Shown: piece after piece, positions 8,037 to 16,624 of the stretch
Layout of the letters: each line of letters begins with the position of its first letter
Numbering within the stretch: position 1 is the first letter of the stretch
From: Thaumasiovibrio sp043421945
GTDB lineage: Bacteria > Pseudomonadota > Gammaproteobacteria > Enterobacterales > Vibrionaceae
NCBI GenBank assembly: GCA_043421945.1
Contig: JBHOGO010000028.1
Location: 1-47,193 of the forward strand
Reading direction: 5' to 3'
Length of the DNA stretch: 47,193 nucleotides
Position numbers and translations under genes: made by a program
Notes under the pieces: generated by a model
Told to the model about the DNA's origin: nothing
Databases searched by the model: none
What the model saw: only the letters and a program-made list of their open reading frames with translations

Positions 8037-8071
8037 GTCGCAACGTTTCCCGACTTAGTACATCAAACGCT

Positions 8072-8099
8072 AAAAAGCCGACAATTGTCGGCTTTTTTT
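8072..8099 (+). terminator. Terminator after the M20 peptidase gene
   Basis: Perfect palindromic stem AAAAAGCCGACAATTGTCGG continuing into a run of seven T. It is nearly symmetrical and also serves the convergent ygbA gene, which ends at 8146. Confidence 0.9.
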
Positions 8100-8145
8100 C
8101 GATAAAAACACTATCAAATACAGATATTTGATCACTAAATAGCGA

Positions 8146-8502
8146 TTAAACGACTACTGAAGGGCGTTTAGCATTTCGGCGCCGACAGGCAGATAGCCAA
8201 TGATATTTAATCATCATTGTTGGCTCTTTCCAGCCAACACGGTCAACAGACCAAGTCATCACGTGCTTGAGCTTTAAGCGTTGGGCGTCAGATAGGCAGG
8301 TGTTCGTACACTGTAGGCACGCTGATTTCTGTTTACCTGAACGGCAAAGAGCAATTTTTTGCTCAATGTAATTAACCAATGATTGGCACTCTTCGCAGAT
8401 CACTGCGCCACGGTGCAATCGTCGACAATACTGTTGGATCATCCCACTCATCACTTCAGGCTCCTGAAGTTGGGGGTCCGTTAATCGGATTATCATTTTC
8501 AT
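8146..8502 (-). CDS. ygbA: YgbA-family cysteine-rich protein (nitrosative stress)
   Basis: A 118-residue protein of the YgbA family (named nitrous-oxide-stimulated promoter family). The family pattern MIxxYCRxxH, ICxEC, a later CxxC...C and VMxWS is present, with cysteines at 26, 36, 39, 53, 62, 65 and 69, suggesting metal or Fe-S binding. In E. coli YgbA is linked to recovery from nitric oxide. A perfect FNR-type box lies just upstream. The start is unclear. ATG at 8502 has no Shine-Dalgarno site and would sit at or next to the predicted transcription start. An in-frame ATG at 8451 (residue 18) has AGGAG nine bases before it and would still keep the conserved core. Confidence 0.8.
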   Translation of the reverse strand: MKMIIRLTDPQLQEPEVMSGMIQQYCRRLHRGAVICEECQSLVNYIEQKIALCRSGKQKSACLQCTNTCLSDAQRLKLKHVMTWSVDRVGWKEPTMMIKYHWLSACRRRNAKRPSVVV

Positions 8503-8510
8503 AGCGGCGC

Positions 8511-8554
8511 ATTATGCCTTTTTAACGCCAAAGAATATTGATAGAGATCAATAT
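8511..8554 (-). promoter_or_regulatory. FNR-type class II promoter of ygbA
   Basis: TTGAT-AGAG-ATCAA at 8538-8551 is a perfect FNR consensus, extended to eight-base perfect arms ATATTGAT/ATCAATAT (8535-8554). On the minus strand a -10 hexamer CATAAT occupies 8516-8511. With the site centre at 8544.5, class II spacing puts the transcription start at about 8503, next to the first ATG. The site overlaps the stop codon of the upstream kinase gene (8548-8550). Confidence 0.75.
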
Positions 8555-11064
8555 GTGCCAGTCGAGCTTTCCTCAACCTCACCATGGTGGGCAAATAGGC
8601 GCACAAGTATTTGCTGTAAAAGGTTATCGTCTATAGGCTTCCCAACATGCGCTTGCATACCTGCATCCATACAAGCATTAATATCTTGCTGGCTTACATT
8701 GGCTGTCATAGCAATAATCGGCGTATGTTGGTTTAACCCGGGCTGAGAGCGTAATTGTCGAGTCACGGTATACCCATCGACAAGCGGCATATTAATGTCC
8801 ATGAATATCAGGTCAAACGCCTTAGTGTCACACATTGATAGTGCCTGTTTACCGTCGGTGGCACTTTCTACGATAAAGCCTAACCGTGACATCTTCTCTT
8901 TCGCGATCTTTCGGTTAATCTGGTTATCTTCGGCAATCAAGACTGTTTTTCCAATGGGGATCTTGCCATCATCCACGCCTTTCTCATCATATACAGCTGT
9001 TGAGGCTTCAGCCAACGGAAACTCTAATGTCACCGTAAATGTCGACCCCGCACCTGGGCGACTGATGACATCGAGGCTGCCTTCCATGAGTTCGATAAGA
9101 TCTTGTGTGATGGCGAGCCCTAATCCTGTACCACCGTACTCTCTAGTCACTGATTGATCGGCTTGAGTAAACTGTTCAAAAATCATTTCCAGCTTACTTT
9201 CATCAATGCCAACCCCAGTATCAACGACCGAAATCTTTAAGGTCGCAGTATGGCTGCTGAGTGATTTTAAATTGATTTGCAAGTAGACATGACCTGCTTC
9301 AGTAAATTTAAGTGCATTCCCAACGAGGTTAATCAGAATTTGTTGAATCCGTGTCGGATCTCCCAACAACGCATTCGGTAGATCATCGTCAATCCAAAAC
9401 TTAAAATCGACTGCTCCTTTCTTATCTAAGGAGATGGGCTGAAGTAACTCAAAGACATACTGACTAACTGCAGTAATATTGAAAGGCACAGACTCTAGCT
9501 CTAATTTGCTCGCACTCAATTTACTAAAATCGAGAATATCGTTAATTAAGCGCATAAGACTTTGCGCTGAGTGATCAACCATATCAACAAAATGAGTCAC
9601 TTCCTGGCTCGGATTGCTCTGCCTAATTAAATCTGACGCTCCCATGATGCCATTCATTGGCGTTCGGATTTCATGGCTCATCGTCGCTAAAAATTGTTGC
9701 TTAGCTTCAGCAGCTGCTAATGCTTCTTGTCGTGTTTTAATCAAGGACTGGCTGCGCTGGTTAAAACGTTGAATAAGTAACCCTAGCTCATCCCGAAATA
9801 AAATCGGTAACGCCTTGGCTTCACCTGTTTTTGTATCCTCATTCAGCGTTTTTTGCACTACATTTAACGGACGCATCACGTAGTAATGGAAAAATAAGTA
9901 GGCAGAAACCATTGCGAATAATACCCCAGGTAGAAGTACACTCAATAGGCTACTTTCAAGTTTTCTGACCTGCGTCGTGAGGTTTTGCTCTGGTACGCTC
10001 ATCATCAATACCCACTGGGTTTGCGGCATCACAACGGCACTAATGAAAGCGTCTTGATTCAAGATAGGATCATCCGAGAGCTTGTCATCAAAGATCGAAT
10101 AAGCAGAAGGAAATTGCTCTATCTCACTGTTAGATATATCCAACGCAGCCAAGAGTGCATAGTTATAGTCAATAGCACTGCTGCGCTTCAGCATCGTCGT
10201 CGCAATAGACATGGCTTCTGGTGAGTTTTCTGCAATGGTTCGCTGACGCTGTATATACTCTTTAAAACGCAGCGCTTGATTAGCATATCGATGATCACGC
10301 TGTGCTAAACGATCTGCTGTGAGAGGTACTGGACCTTGTGCGGTATGCTCCATCACCATTTGAGGCTGGGGGTAATAAATAAAGCGTCCCGCGCGATCAA
10401 GTAGCGTTAGGTAGCCTCCGATTTCTTCCCCTTTTGAAGCAAGGAACGGCTGCAAGCCACTTAACCGCACATCAATGGTCACGACGCCGGCAAAATGTCC
10501 CTCAAAGAAAAATGGCATACTGCAAGTGACCATCGGCTCTTGGGTGTACGGGTCAGTGTATGATTGGGACCAATAGAGCTCATTATGATTGAGCCAGTAA
10601 TTAGGTACATACCACTCTTCATTAAAATAAGCCCTTGCCGGATTTTGATTATAATCATCGACTTGAAAAAGCTCACCTTGACGGTTTTTTCCGAAAAATA
10701 GGCTGTCTAAGTAGCGCTCATTAGGACCTTGGTAGGGTTCATACCAGACCCCTCCCCCTGCAATTAAGTGTCCTGTGCGGGTATTCGTAAAAAGGTCCTC
10801 CATAACATGCAGCATCGATTCTTGATCATGATGAGAGGCTGCCTTAGCAAGAAGGCTGGTTAACCCTTCCACATTCGCGACAAAGTTTCCAACCGTGTGG
10901 ACAACAGCAACAGATTCGGCGGCAATATGCTGCTTCGACGTTTCCTCAACGAGTGATTTACCTCTAGTTTCAATAACTTGAAAAATAACCGCACACAAAC
11001 TGAAAAACAGAACGAAAAGGAACATACCACCTTTGAAGGCCAATGACTGAAACGACATCTTCAT
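8548..11064 (-). CDS. Hybrid sensor histidine kinase, dCache-HAMP-HisKA-HATPase-REC
   Basis: An 838-residue membrane sensor. TM1 is at about 14-32. A periplasmic double-Cache-like domain spans about 35-365, with conserved GGGVWYEP, PWYVPNYW-like and SMPFF segments. TM2 is at about 372-395, followed by a HAMP-like linker. The HisKA box SHEIRTP has phosphoacceptor H464. The ATPase boxes are at about N583 (GNALKF), 615-619 (DTGVG) and 644-650 (GGTGLGL). The C-terminal receiver has an acidic pocket at EDN (711-713), phospho-acceptor D756 in FMDINMP, T787 and K809. A phosphorelay kinase of this type needs an Hpt domain and a terminal regulator. The Hpt lies in the next gene upstream, which overlaps it by four bases; no output regulator is nearby. 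The Cache ligand is unknown. Confidence 0.9.
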   Translation of the reverse strand: MKMSFQSLAFKGGMFLFVLFFSLCAVIFQVIETRGKSLVEETSKQHIAAESVAVVHTVGNFVANVEGLTSLLAKAASHHDQESMLHVMEDLFTNTRTGHLIAGGGVWYEPYQGPNERYLDSLFFGKNRQGELFQVDDYNQNPARAYFNEEWYVPNYWLNHNELYWSQSYTDPYTQEPMVTCSMPFFFEGHFAGVVTIDVRLSGLQPFLASKGEEIGGYLTLLDRAGRFIYYPQPQMVMEHTAQGPVPLTADRLAQRDHRYANQALRFKEYIQRQRTIAENSPEAMSIATTMLKRSSAIDYNYALLAALDISNSEIEQFPSAYSIFDDKLSDDPILNQDAFISAVVMPQTQWVLMMSVPEQNLTTQVRKLESSLLSVLLPGVLFAMVSAYLFFHYYVMRPLNVVQKTLNEDTKTGEAKALPILFRDELGLLIQRFNQRSQSLIKTRQEALAAAEAKQQFLATMSHEIRTPMNGIMGASDLIRQSNPSQEVTHFVDMVDHSAQSLMRLINDILDFSKLSASKLELESVPFNITAVSQYVFELLQPISLDKKGAVDFKFWIDDDLPNALLGDPTRIQQILINLVGNALKFTEAGHVYLQINLKSLSSHTATLKISVVDTGVGIDESKLEMIFEQFTQADQSVTREYGGTGLGLAITQDLIELMEGSLDVISRPGAGSTFTVTLEFPLAEASTAVYDEKGVDDGKIPIGKTVLIAEDNQINRKIAKEKMSRLGFIVESATDGKQALSMCDTKAFDLIFMDINMPLVDGYTVTRQLRSQPGLNQHTPIIAMTANVSQQDINACMDAGMQAHVGKPIDDNLLQQILVRLFAHHGEVEESSTGTY

Positions 11065-12776
11065 CCGCTCATCGCCCCAACATTTAAATGCAATCGAATC
11101 TCTTCCGTTAACAATTTCAATTGATGAACAAAGTCATTGACTAGCTCTGAATAATCATCCCCTTGCTTAAATGCCTGCTCTAGCTGGCTGGCAACTTTAT
11201 TTAACGGTGCTGCGCCCAAGCTCCCTGATACGCCTTTAATACTATGTACCAAACGCTCAGCTTCGATTAAGTTTCCAGAGGCAATTAGCATGAAAAGTTG
11301 TTCGCTATCCTCACTATGCTCATCAACAAACACCCCCAGTAGCATATTGACTGCATCGGTATCGTCATCAAACGCATCCAGCATATAACTAACATCAAAT
11401 GAGGCAGGCGTTGCGTCTGGTTCCGGCATAACTTGCTCTCCGGATAAACGAGCAGAAAGATCTTTTTCCTGTATTGATGGCCCTATAAGAGAAGGAGGCG
11501 ATTGATTTCCCTGCACAAACTCATTCATAGGGTGAGGGTCACTCATTGCCTGTGGACTAGAGGCAACGTTCGCGGCATTGTCCTCTGCATTGCGTTCCTC
11601 ACCGCTATCCGTTACTTCTGTAGTGCCTTGTGCATCAGTCTCTTGGCTCACAAGTATATCGGTGAAAGACCAGCTATCAATACTTTGTGAGCTCTCCTCA
11701 TGAGCTGTTGAGCCCAACTCATTGCCGACTTGTTGTTCGCTGTTTTGTAACTCTTCACTTGCGCTTACAGAGCCTATCGGTACAGATAATTCGTCAGGTT
11801 TTAGCCGCTTTTTACGCTCCAAATCTTCACTGATGAGACCTCCATCAGATGCTTTAGATAGGCTATTTTTTTGAGCTGTTTGGGATTCTTTAGAGGTACG
11901 CTCTAAAGGCATTTTTTCGTCACTTGTAAACACATGACTATTATTACGGCGGACAATCACATTTCGATAAAAGCTGGCAATAAAACCTATCCCCGCACTC
12001 AAAAATACGGCAAACCAAGTCAATATTTGATTAGAACGATACTCTTCCAACTTCGCTTTTAAATCAGCACTATAGGCTACGAGTTGATTATTAAAGTGGT
12101 GCGTCAACACACTTTCTGCCATGTGCTGATATTGGCTATGTCGAGCAACCATCGGTGAAAGGGTTTTTAACATCTCTTTTAACGTTTGACGGTCATCGCT
12201 TGGCACTTTTCTGATCTCCGCCTCGATTTCAGCGATGAACTGTTGATAACCAGCGTTATCAATGGATATTTGATTTCGTTGCTCACCAAACACTTCCATA
12301 AAAAAGAAAGCGGCGATTTTATCAAGCGTTGGTCGATAATGCTGATAATCCTCGGAGTGATATAGTTGCTCCATTTCCGAGGCTAAATCGACAACGGTGT
12401 AACCTCCGGCAAGCACAGCATCAGCGAGATCGACAAATTGACCACCACCAAGCTTTAAAGACACAACGGCTTCACCATCATGACTATCAGTCAACTCATG
12501 AGGAAGAGACAAAAGATTAGAACGAAAATCAGAAGATAGAGTAACAGCCTCTCGAAGCTCACCTAGCCCACTAATGGGCAGCAGCACAACCGACCGAATA
12601 AGCTCAGTACGTTGATTATTTAAATCATTCAGCTGTTGGTCATGGAGACTAACTTGGTTAGTCCTATACGTGTTCCACACTGCCGCTAAAAGACAAGCAG
12701 TAAACACAAACATCATGAGATACCGTAAATAATGGAATAGGTTAACCTGTTTTCTCATTAGTGTCGCCAGTACCAT
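11061..12776 (-). CDS. Membrane-anchored sensor-like protein with C-terminal Hpt domain
   Basis: A 571-residue protein of unusual architecture. TM1 is at about 16-33. A mostly helical periplasmic region spans about 35-248, and TM2 about 251-270. A long acidic, Ser/Gln/Glu-rich cytoplasmic linker (about 280-455) follows, then an Hpt phosphotransfer domain (about 459-565) with the motif HSIKGVSGSLGA and phospho-histidine H511. There is no kinase domain. It is the first gene of a two-gene operon and overlaps the hybrid kinase gene by ATGA, so it is the likely phosphotransfer partner of that kinase. AAGGA precedes the ATG at 12776. I do not recognise a named family for the periplasmic part. Confidence 0.85.
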   Translation of the reverse strand: MVLATLMRKQVNLFHYLRYLMMFVFTACLLAAVWNTYRTNQVSLHDQQLNDLNNQRTELIRSVVLLPISGLGELREAVTLSSDFRSNLLSLPHELTDSHDGEAVVSLKLGGGQFVDLADAVLAGGYTVVDLASEMEQLYHSEDYQHYRPTLDKIAAFFFMEVFGEQRNQISIDNAGYQQFIAEIEAEIRKVPSDDRQTLKEMLKTLSPMVARHSQYQHMAESVLTHHFNNQLVAYSADLKAKLEEYRSNQILTWFAVFLSAGIGFIASFYRNVIVRRNNSHVFTSDEKMPLERTSKESQTAQKNSLSKASDGGLISEDLERKKRLKPDELSVPIGSVSASEELQNSEQQVGNELGSTAHEESSQSIDSWSFTDILVSQETDAQGTTEVTDSGEERNAEDNAANVASSPQAMSDPHPMNEFVQGNQSPPSLIGPSIQEKDLSARLSGEQVMPEPDATPASFDVSYMLDAFDDDTDAVNMLLGVFVDEHSEDSEQLFMLIASGNLIEAERLVHSIKGVSGSLGAAPLNKVASQLEQAFKQGDDYSELVNDFVHQLKLLTEEIRLHLNVGAMSG

Positions 12777-12819
12777 ACTAATCCTTGCCGATTAAATTAA
12801 GTCATTAAGTATAAACAAG

Positions 12820-13008
12820 TTAGCTACTCAACTCATCACTTTCATCGACAATGACCAGCACATTATGCAGTGGCAGATCATCGAGATTTAGGCGATAAGC
12901 TTTGTTGAACAGTGTTGATAAAGCGCCTCGCAACGTTGCAACAAGGCGCTTAACATATACTTTTGAGTCTAGACTAATTTTAACAACATTTTTATCTAGA
13001 AAAATGGC
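12820..13008 (-). pseudogene. Possible small ORF or gene remnant without a normal start
   Basis: An open frame of 62 codons runs leftward between two stops, downstream of yejK. It has no ATG or GTG; only a TTG (complement of 12931-12933) and rarer codons could start it, and none has a ribosome site. The peptide looks protein-like (it ends LPLHNVLVIVDESDELSS) but a run of this length can occur by chance. It also contains a hairpin, 12921-12951, with arms AAGCGCCT/AGGCGCTT, which could instead act as a yejK terminator. I assign no function. Confidence 0.2.
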
Positions 13009-13032
13009 AGCTTAATGACATTGGGAGGCACT

Positions 13033-14049
13033 TTACTCTTCATCACTGTTTAATCGGCGTAGTAATTGCTCTTTAAGGTTGGGCGGCGTCCCTTTTATGG
13101 TCAATGTATCAGTATCTTGATCGTAAAAAATACGCTCTCCCAATAATAAACCATCAAAAGAGAGAGACATGCCACCTCCTGCACCGACAAATTTTTTCAA
13201 TTTACGCATTGCTGTTCTATCCGCAGGAAATGACTCTTCTAATTCATAACCTTGATCAGCGGCAAATTGATAAAAATCACTGCCTGAGTCCGTCGATGGT
13301 AGCTCACCTGACAGCTCTTTTACTGTCACTTCTTCACCCGTTTTTAGCTGAGAATTACAATAATCATAAACCTGTTGACGAGTCTGTTGCTTTTCTTCCT
13401 TGTCTAAGCGGGAGTCAGCACAATAGTCTTCCACGGCTTGCAACAAAATTTGGTTTTGCTGCTTGGTATCCATTCCTTCTGCGGCTTGTAAAAAGTCGAG
13501 GAAGAAATCACCTACTTTGCGCCCAACTCGGCCTTTGATGAACGTCAGGTAACGTTTGGAATCTTTGTCGGTATCGTAGGTTGAAAGATCGATACGGGCA
13601 GCAATGTCCATCTTGGCAACATCCAAATAAGCAACATTATTAATATCTAACTTATCAGTCACTTGCATGCTATGACGTGAATTTAATAATCCAACAAACA
13701 AATACTCTGTCGCTAAAGACTGAAAGTGAGCAAGTACTAACGTACCTGATTCAGCAAAAGGGTATTTGCTCAATTCTGTTTTCAGTCGCTCTGCTGCTTG
13801 ATTGCTAAATTCAACAAAATTTAAGCTACCTGAACGATAGTCAGCGAGCCAGTTTTGAACGTCACTTTCGTTGTCAAAAAAACCAAAGCCTTTGCCAGCC
13901 TTGCTATTAAAAACACGATGTAATTCAGCAACTAACTCTTCACTCGCATGATCATTTTCAAGGGGTTGATCGCGCAATTGGAGGGTCAGTTCGTCTTGTT
14001 CGTCCTTCACAATCTGATGAAGGATAAGGTGAGAAAGGGTAAGGCTCAT
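13033..14049 (-). CDS. yejK: Nucleoid-associated protein YejK (NdpA)
   Basis: A 338-residue protein matching YejK in length and sequence, including LSHLILHQI at the N-terminus, the central FIKGRVGRKVGDFFLDFL block, and a C-terminal FVGAGGGMSLSFDGLLLGERI segment. YejK is found with the nucleoid in E. coli; its molecular task is poorly known. It is divergent from yejL-yejM with 75 bases between starts, the same arrangement as in E. coli. Confidence 0.95.
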   Translation of the reverse strand: MSLTLSHLILHQIVKDEQDELTLQLRDQPLENDHASEELVAELHRVFNSKAGKGFGFFDNESDVQNWLADYRSGSLNFVEFSNQAAERLKTELSKYPFAESGTLVLAHFQSLATEYLFVGLLNSRHSMQVTDKLDINNVAYLDVAKMDIAARIDLSTYDTDKDSKRYLTFIKGRVGRKVGDFFLDFLQAAEGMDTKQQNQILLQAVEDYCADSRLDKEEKQQTRQQVYDYCNSQLKTGEEVTVKELSGELPSTDSGSDFYQFAADQGYELEESFPADRTAMRKLKKFVGAGGGMSLSFDGLLLGERIFYDQDTDTLTIKGTPPNLKEQLLRRLNSDEE

Positions 14050-14124
14050 AATGAAATGTTTTCAGTTAAGGGGTAGTGTGAGTTATGATAAGCAGCTTTT
14101 TCTTAACTTTAAACCGAAATTCTT

Positions 14125-14346
14125 ATGCCTATTACTTCAAAGTACAGTGACAAACAAGTTGAAGCCATCCTAGATGACATGATAAATGTATTGGAAAAAC
14201 ATAGAGCTCCAGCAGATTTATCATTGATGATCGTTGGTGATTTAGCGACAAATATTATCAATAATAATGTTCCGAATGGTCAACGTGAAGCCATCGCGGA
14301 AAAATTTGCTAGCGCACTGCGTAGCTCAGTGAAAGACAAGCGATAG
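14125..14346 (+). CDS. yejL: YejL, UPF0352 family
   Basis: A 73-residue helical protein with the family sequence MPITSKYSDKQVEAILDDM at the start and LSLMIVGDLATNIIN in the middle. Function is unknown, but the gene is consistently placed before yejM, as here (35 bases between). The ribosome site is weak. Confidence 0.95.
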   Translation: MPITSKYSDKQVEAILDDMINVLEKHRAPADLSLMIVGDLATNIINNNVPNGQREAIAEKFASALRSSVKDKR

Positions 14347-14381
14347 TCTGAACTTTAACCAGGATTGACAATAACAACACT

Positions 14382-16205
14382 ATGGTAACTAGTTCGACCC
14401 AGTATCGAGAGAAGGTATCTCAACTTATCAGTTGGGGGCACTGGTTCTGCTTCTTAAATATCTTTGCAGCGATGGCAATGGGGATACGTTATGTCCTCCA
14501 TACTGACCTACCCGAAAGCTTTTTAGGGCTATCCTATTTGACGCTCAGTTGGATTGGTCATTTTGGCTTTCTCTGTTTTATTATTTACTTATTAGTTTTG
14601 TTTCCCGCAACATTTGTTGTTCCATCACAACGACTCATGCGGGTATTTGCTGTCCTGGTTGCTACCGTTAGCTTAACGGTAATGCTGCTCGACACACACG
14701 CCTACGAAACATTAAACCTCCACCTCAGCCCTTTAGTCTGGGACCTACTGATTAGCGGTGAACGGACCGAGGTGAATGCTCGATGGCAATACCTCTTTAT
14801 CAGTGTACCTCTGATTTTTTTACTCCAAATGGTGCTCTCAGAAGTACTTTGGAGAAAACTTAGAAAACTCACTCGCAAACGTGTCGGTCTTCCCATTGCC
14901 GCTTTCTTCACGTTCTGCTTTGTGGGCAGCCACCTCATTTATGTCTGGGGCGATGCCACTTTAGACCCAAACATTACTTCTCAGCGGTCAACCTTCCCCG
15001 TGTCTTATCCAATGACAGCCAAGTCTTTTATGGAAAAGCATGGTTTTCTTGATCGTGAGGACTACGTAAAACGTCGTGAAGAGCTCGATATAGAGCAAAC
15101 TGACAAGTTACTTTACCCGACTCAACCTCTTAAATTCGAGCGTGTAAAAGAAACACCGCACGACGTCATTTTTATCATGATTGATAGTCTACGTGCTGAC
15201 ATGGTGACTGATGAAGTGATGCCTAACTTGTCTGCATTCGCTAAACAGAACCTCCGCTATAACAATCATTACAGTAGCAGTAACGATAATACAGTGGCTG
15301 TTTTTGGTCTTTGGTATGGATTACCTGGGAGTTACGTCAATAGTGTTCGAAGTTCCTCCGCTACCCCAGTGCTTGTTGAAGCCCTCCAAGAGAACGATTA
15401 CGACTTTGGACTCTTCAGTGGCGATAATTTTGCCGCTCCAATTTACGACCTAACCATTTTCTCACCTGAGTTGCTAGAACATACCACAGCTGCGGAAATT
15501 CAAAATGATACCCAAGCGATTTCGGCATGGCAAAACTGGCATAGTCTTGATGAAAAGCAATTTAGCTATATCGAATTAACAAGCATTGCTCATTCAGAAC
15601 AGAGCAGTGATGCAAACACCCAATTCCCGCTAGCGAAAGATGCGAGTATTGCTACCGCATTAAAGACAAGCTACATGAATGCAGCCTACCAACTTGATGA
15701 ACAGCTGGCTGATATTCTGGCTACACTGGAAGCCTCTCTCGACAATACGATTGTGGTTATCACAGCAAACCATGGCTTAGAATTTAATGAGACAAACACG
15801 AATAGCTGGGGTGCAAATTCGAATTACAGCCGGTATCAGATGCATGTCCCTCTTGTCATCCATTGGCCAGAGCAGCCAGCACAAGAGATTAACCACAAAA
15901 CAAGCCATCTTGATATCGTCCCGACGCTAATGCAAAACTTGCTGAATGTAACCGCTCCTGCAAAGACTTATAGTAGCGGTATTGACTTGTTTGATCCAAC
16001 GCCTACTCGCAAGTGGGTGTTGGCTGGTGACAGTCAAGATATCGTCCTTATCGAAGAAAAAACAACGACAGTCGTTGATCAGTACGGTAACTACACGGTA
16101 TATGATCAGTCATATAGGGCTGATGATGAGGCTCGTCCAAAGCTATCTAATCTGATGCAAGTCATGCATGAATTAAAAAGATTTTATATTAACGAAGGAA
16201 GTTAA
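14382..16205 (+). CDS. yejM: YejM/PbgA/LapC, inner-membrane regulator of LPS synthesis
   Basis: A 607-residue protein with five predicted membrane segments (about 20-39, 55-78, 86-104, 135-155, 169-187) and a large periplasmic domain of the alkaline phosphatase/sulfatase fold (about 258-600; HDVIFIMIDSLRADM at 260-274, HLDIVPTLM later). In E. coli YejM senses lipid A in the inner membrane and controls LpxC breakdown through LapB and FtsH; the sulfatase-like domain is not thought to be catalytic. Length and topology match. It converges on a small lipoprotein gene 26 bases away. Confidence 0.94.
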   Translation: MVTSSTQYREKVSQLISWGHWFCFLNIFAAMAMGIRYVLHTDLPESFLGLSYLTLSWIGHFGFLCFIIYLLVLFPATFVVPSQRLMRVFAVLVATVSLTVMLLDTHAYETLNLHLSPLVWDLLISGERTEVNARWQYLFISVPLIFLLQMVLSEVLWRKLRKLTRKRVGLPIAAFFTFCFVGSHLIYVWGDATLDPNITSQRSTFPVSYPMTAKSFMEKHGFLDREDYVKRREELDIEQTDKLLYPTQPLKFERVKETPHDVIFIMIDSLRADMVTDEVMPNLSAFAKQNLRYNNHYSSSNDNTVAVFGLWYGLPGSYVNSVRSSSATPVLVEALQENDYDFGLFSGDNFAAPIYDLTIFSPELLEHTTAAEIQNDTQAISAWQNWHSLDEKQFSYIELTSIAHSEQSSDANTQFPLAKDASIATALKTSYMNAAYQLDEQLADILATLEASLDNTIVVITANHGLEFNETNTNSWGANSNYSRYQMHVPLVIHWPEQPAQEINHKTSHLDIVPTLMQNLLNVTAPAKTYSSGIDLFDPTPTRKWVLAGDSQDIVLIEEKTTTVVDQYGNYTVYDQSYRADDEARPKLSNLMQVMHELKRFYINEGS

Positions 16206-16231
16206 TTTGTCATTATGCATCGCTCTAGCGC

Positions 16232-16501
16232 CTAGTACAGACGCTGATTACTCGCCATGCATTGACGGAATCCATCATTCCAGCCATTGTTGTATCGTAT
16301 ATCTTTAAGCATACGTTCAAAGTCTTGTCGATAATCGCTAAGATGCGTTGTACCGCCCTCTGTCCGTGAGTGACAACCATCTTGGTAGCCATCTAGATAC
16401 TCCCGCTCAAAGCCCAAAGTTTGTAATGTTTCAAACCGAGTATTTGATGCACACCCAGTAAGCAATCCCATTATCACGATCCCAAGCATTACCCATTTCA
16501 T
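16232..16501 (-). CDS. Small hypothetical lipoprotein
   Basis: An 89-residue protein with a signal sequence ending in lipobox LTGC (lipidated C17), so it is membrane-anchored. The mature part is short, charged, contains two further cysteines and two similar YQDG/WNDGFRQ segments (YLDGYQDGCHS and YNNGWNDGFRQC), suggesting a short repeated motif. A GAGGG ribosome site precedes the ATG. Function unknown. Confidence 0.75.
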   Translation of the reverse strand: MKWVMLGIVIMGLLTGCASNTRFETLQTLGFEREYLDGYQDGCHSRTEGGTTHLSDYRQDFERMLKDIRYNNGWNDGFRQCMASNQRLY

Positions 16502-16624
16502 ATCAAGTCCCTCATCAAATTAGTGCGAGCCGCCAATTTATAGATGACTTTGCAAAGAGTGTGCTAGTTTGAACGTAATATGCCAAAATTCTTGTTTCTC
16601 CATTATATTTCAGGAGGTTAAAAT

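Noticed and set aside
8535..8554. NsrR operator for ygbA
   Set aside because: The inverted repeat matches FNR (TTGAT-N4-ATCAA) exactly and does not fit the NsrR motif spacing.
11502..11690. Antisense gene within the Hpt linker
   Set aside because: The frame is a shadow of the low-complexity linker on the other strand and has no start signal.
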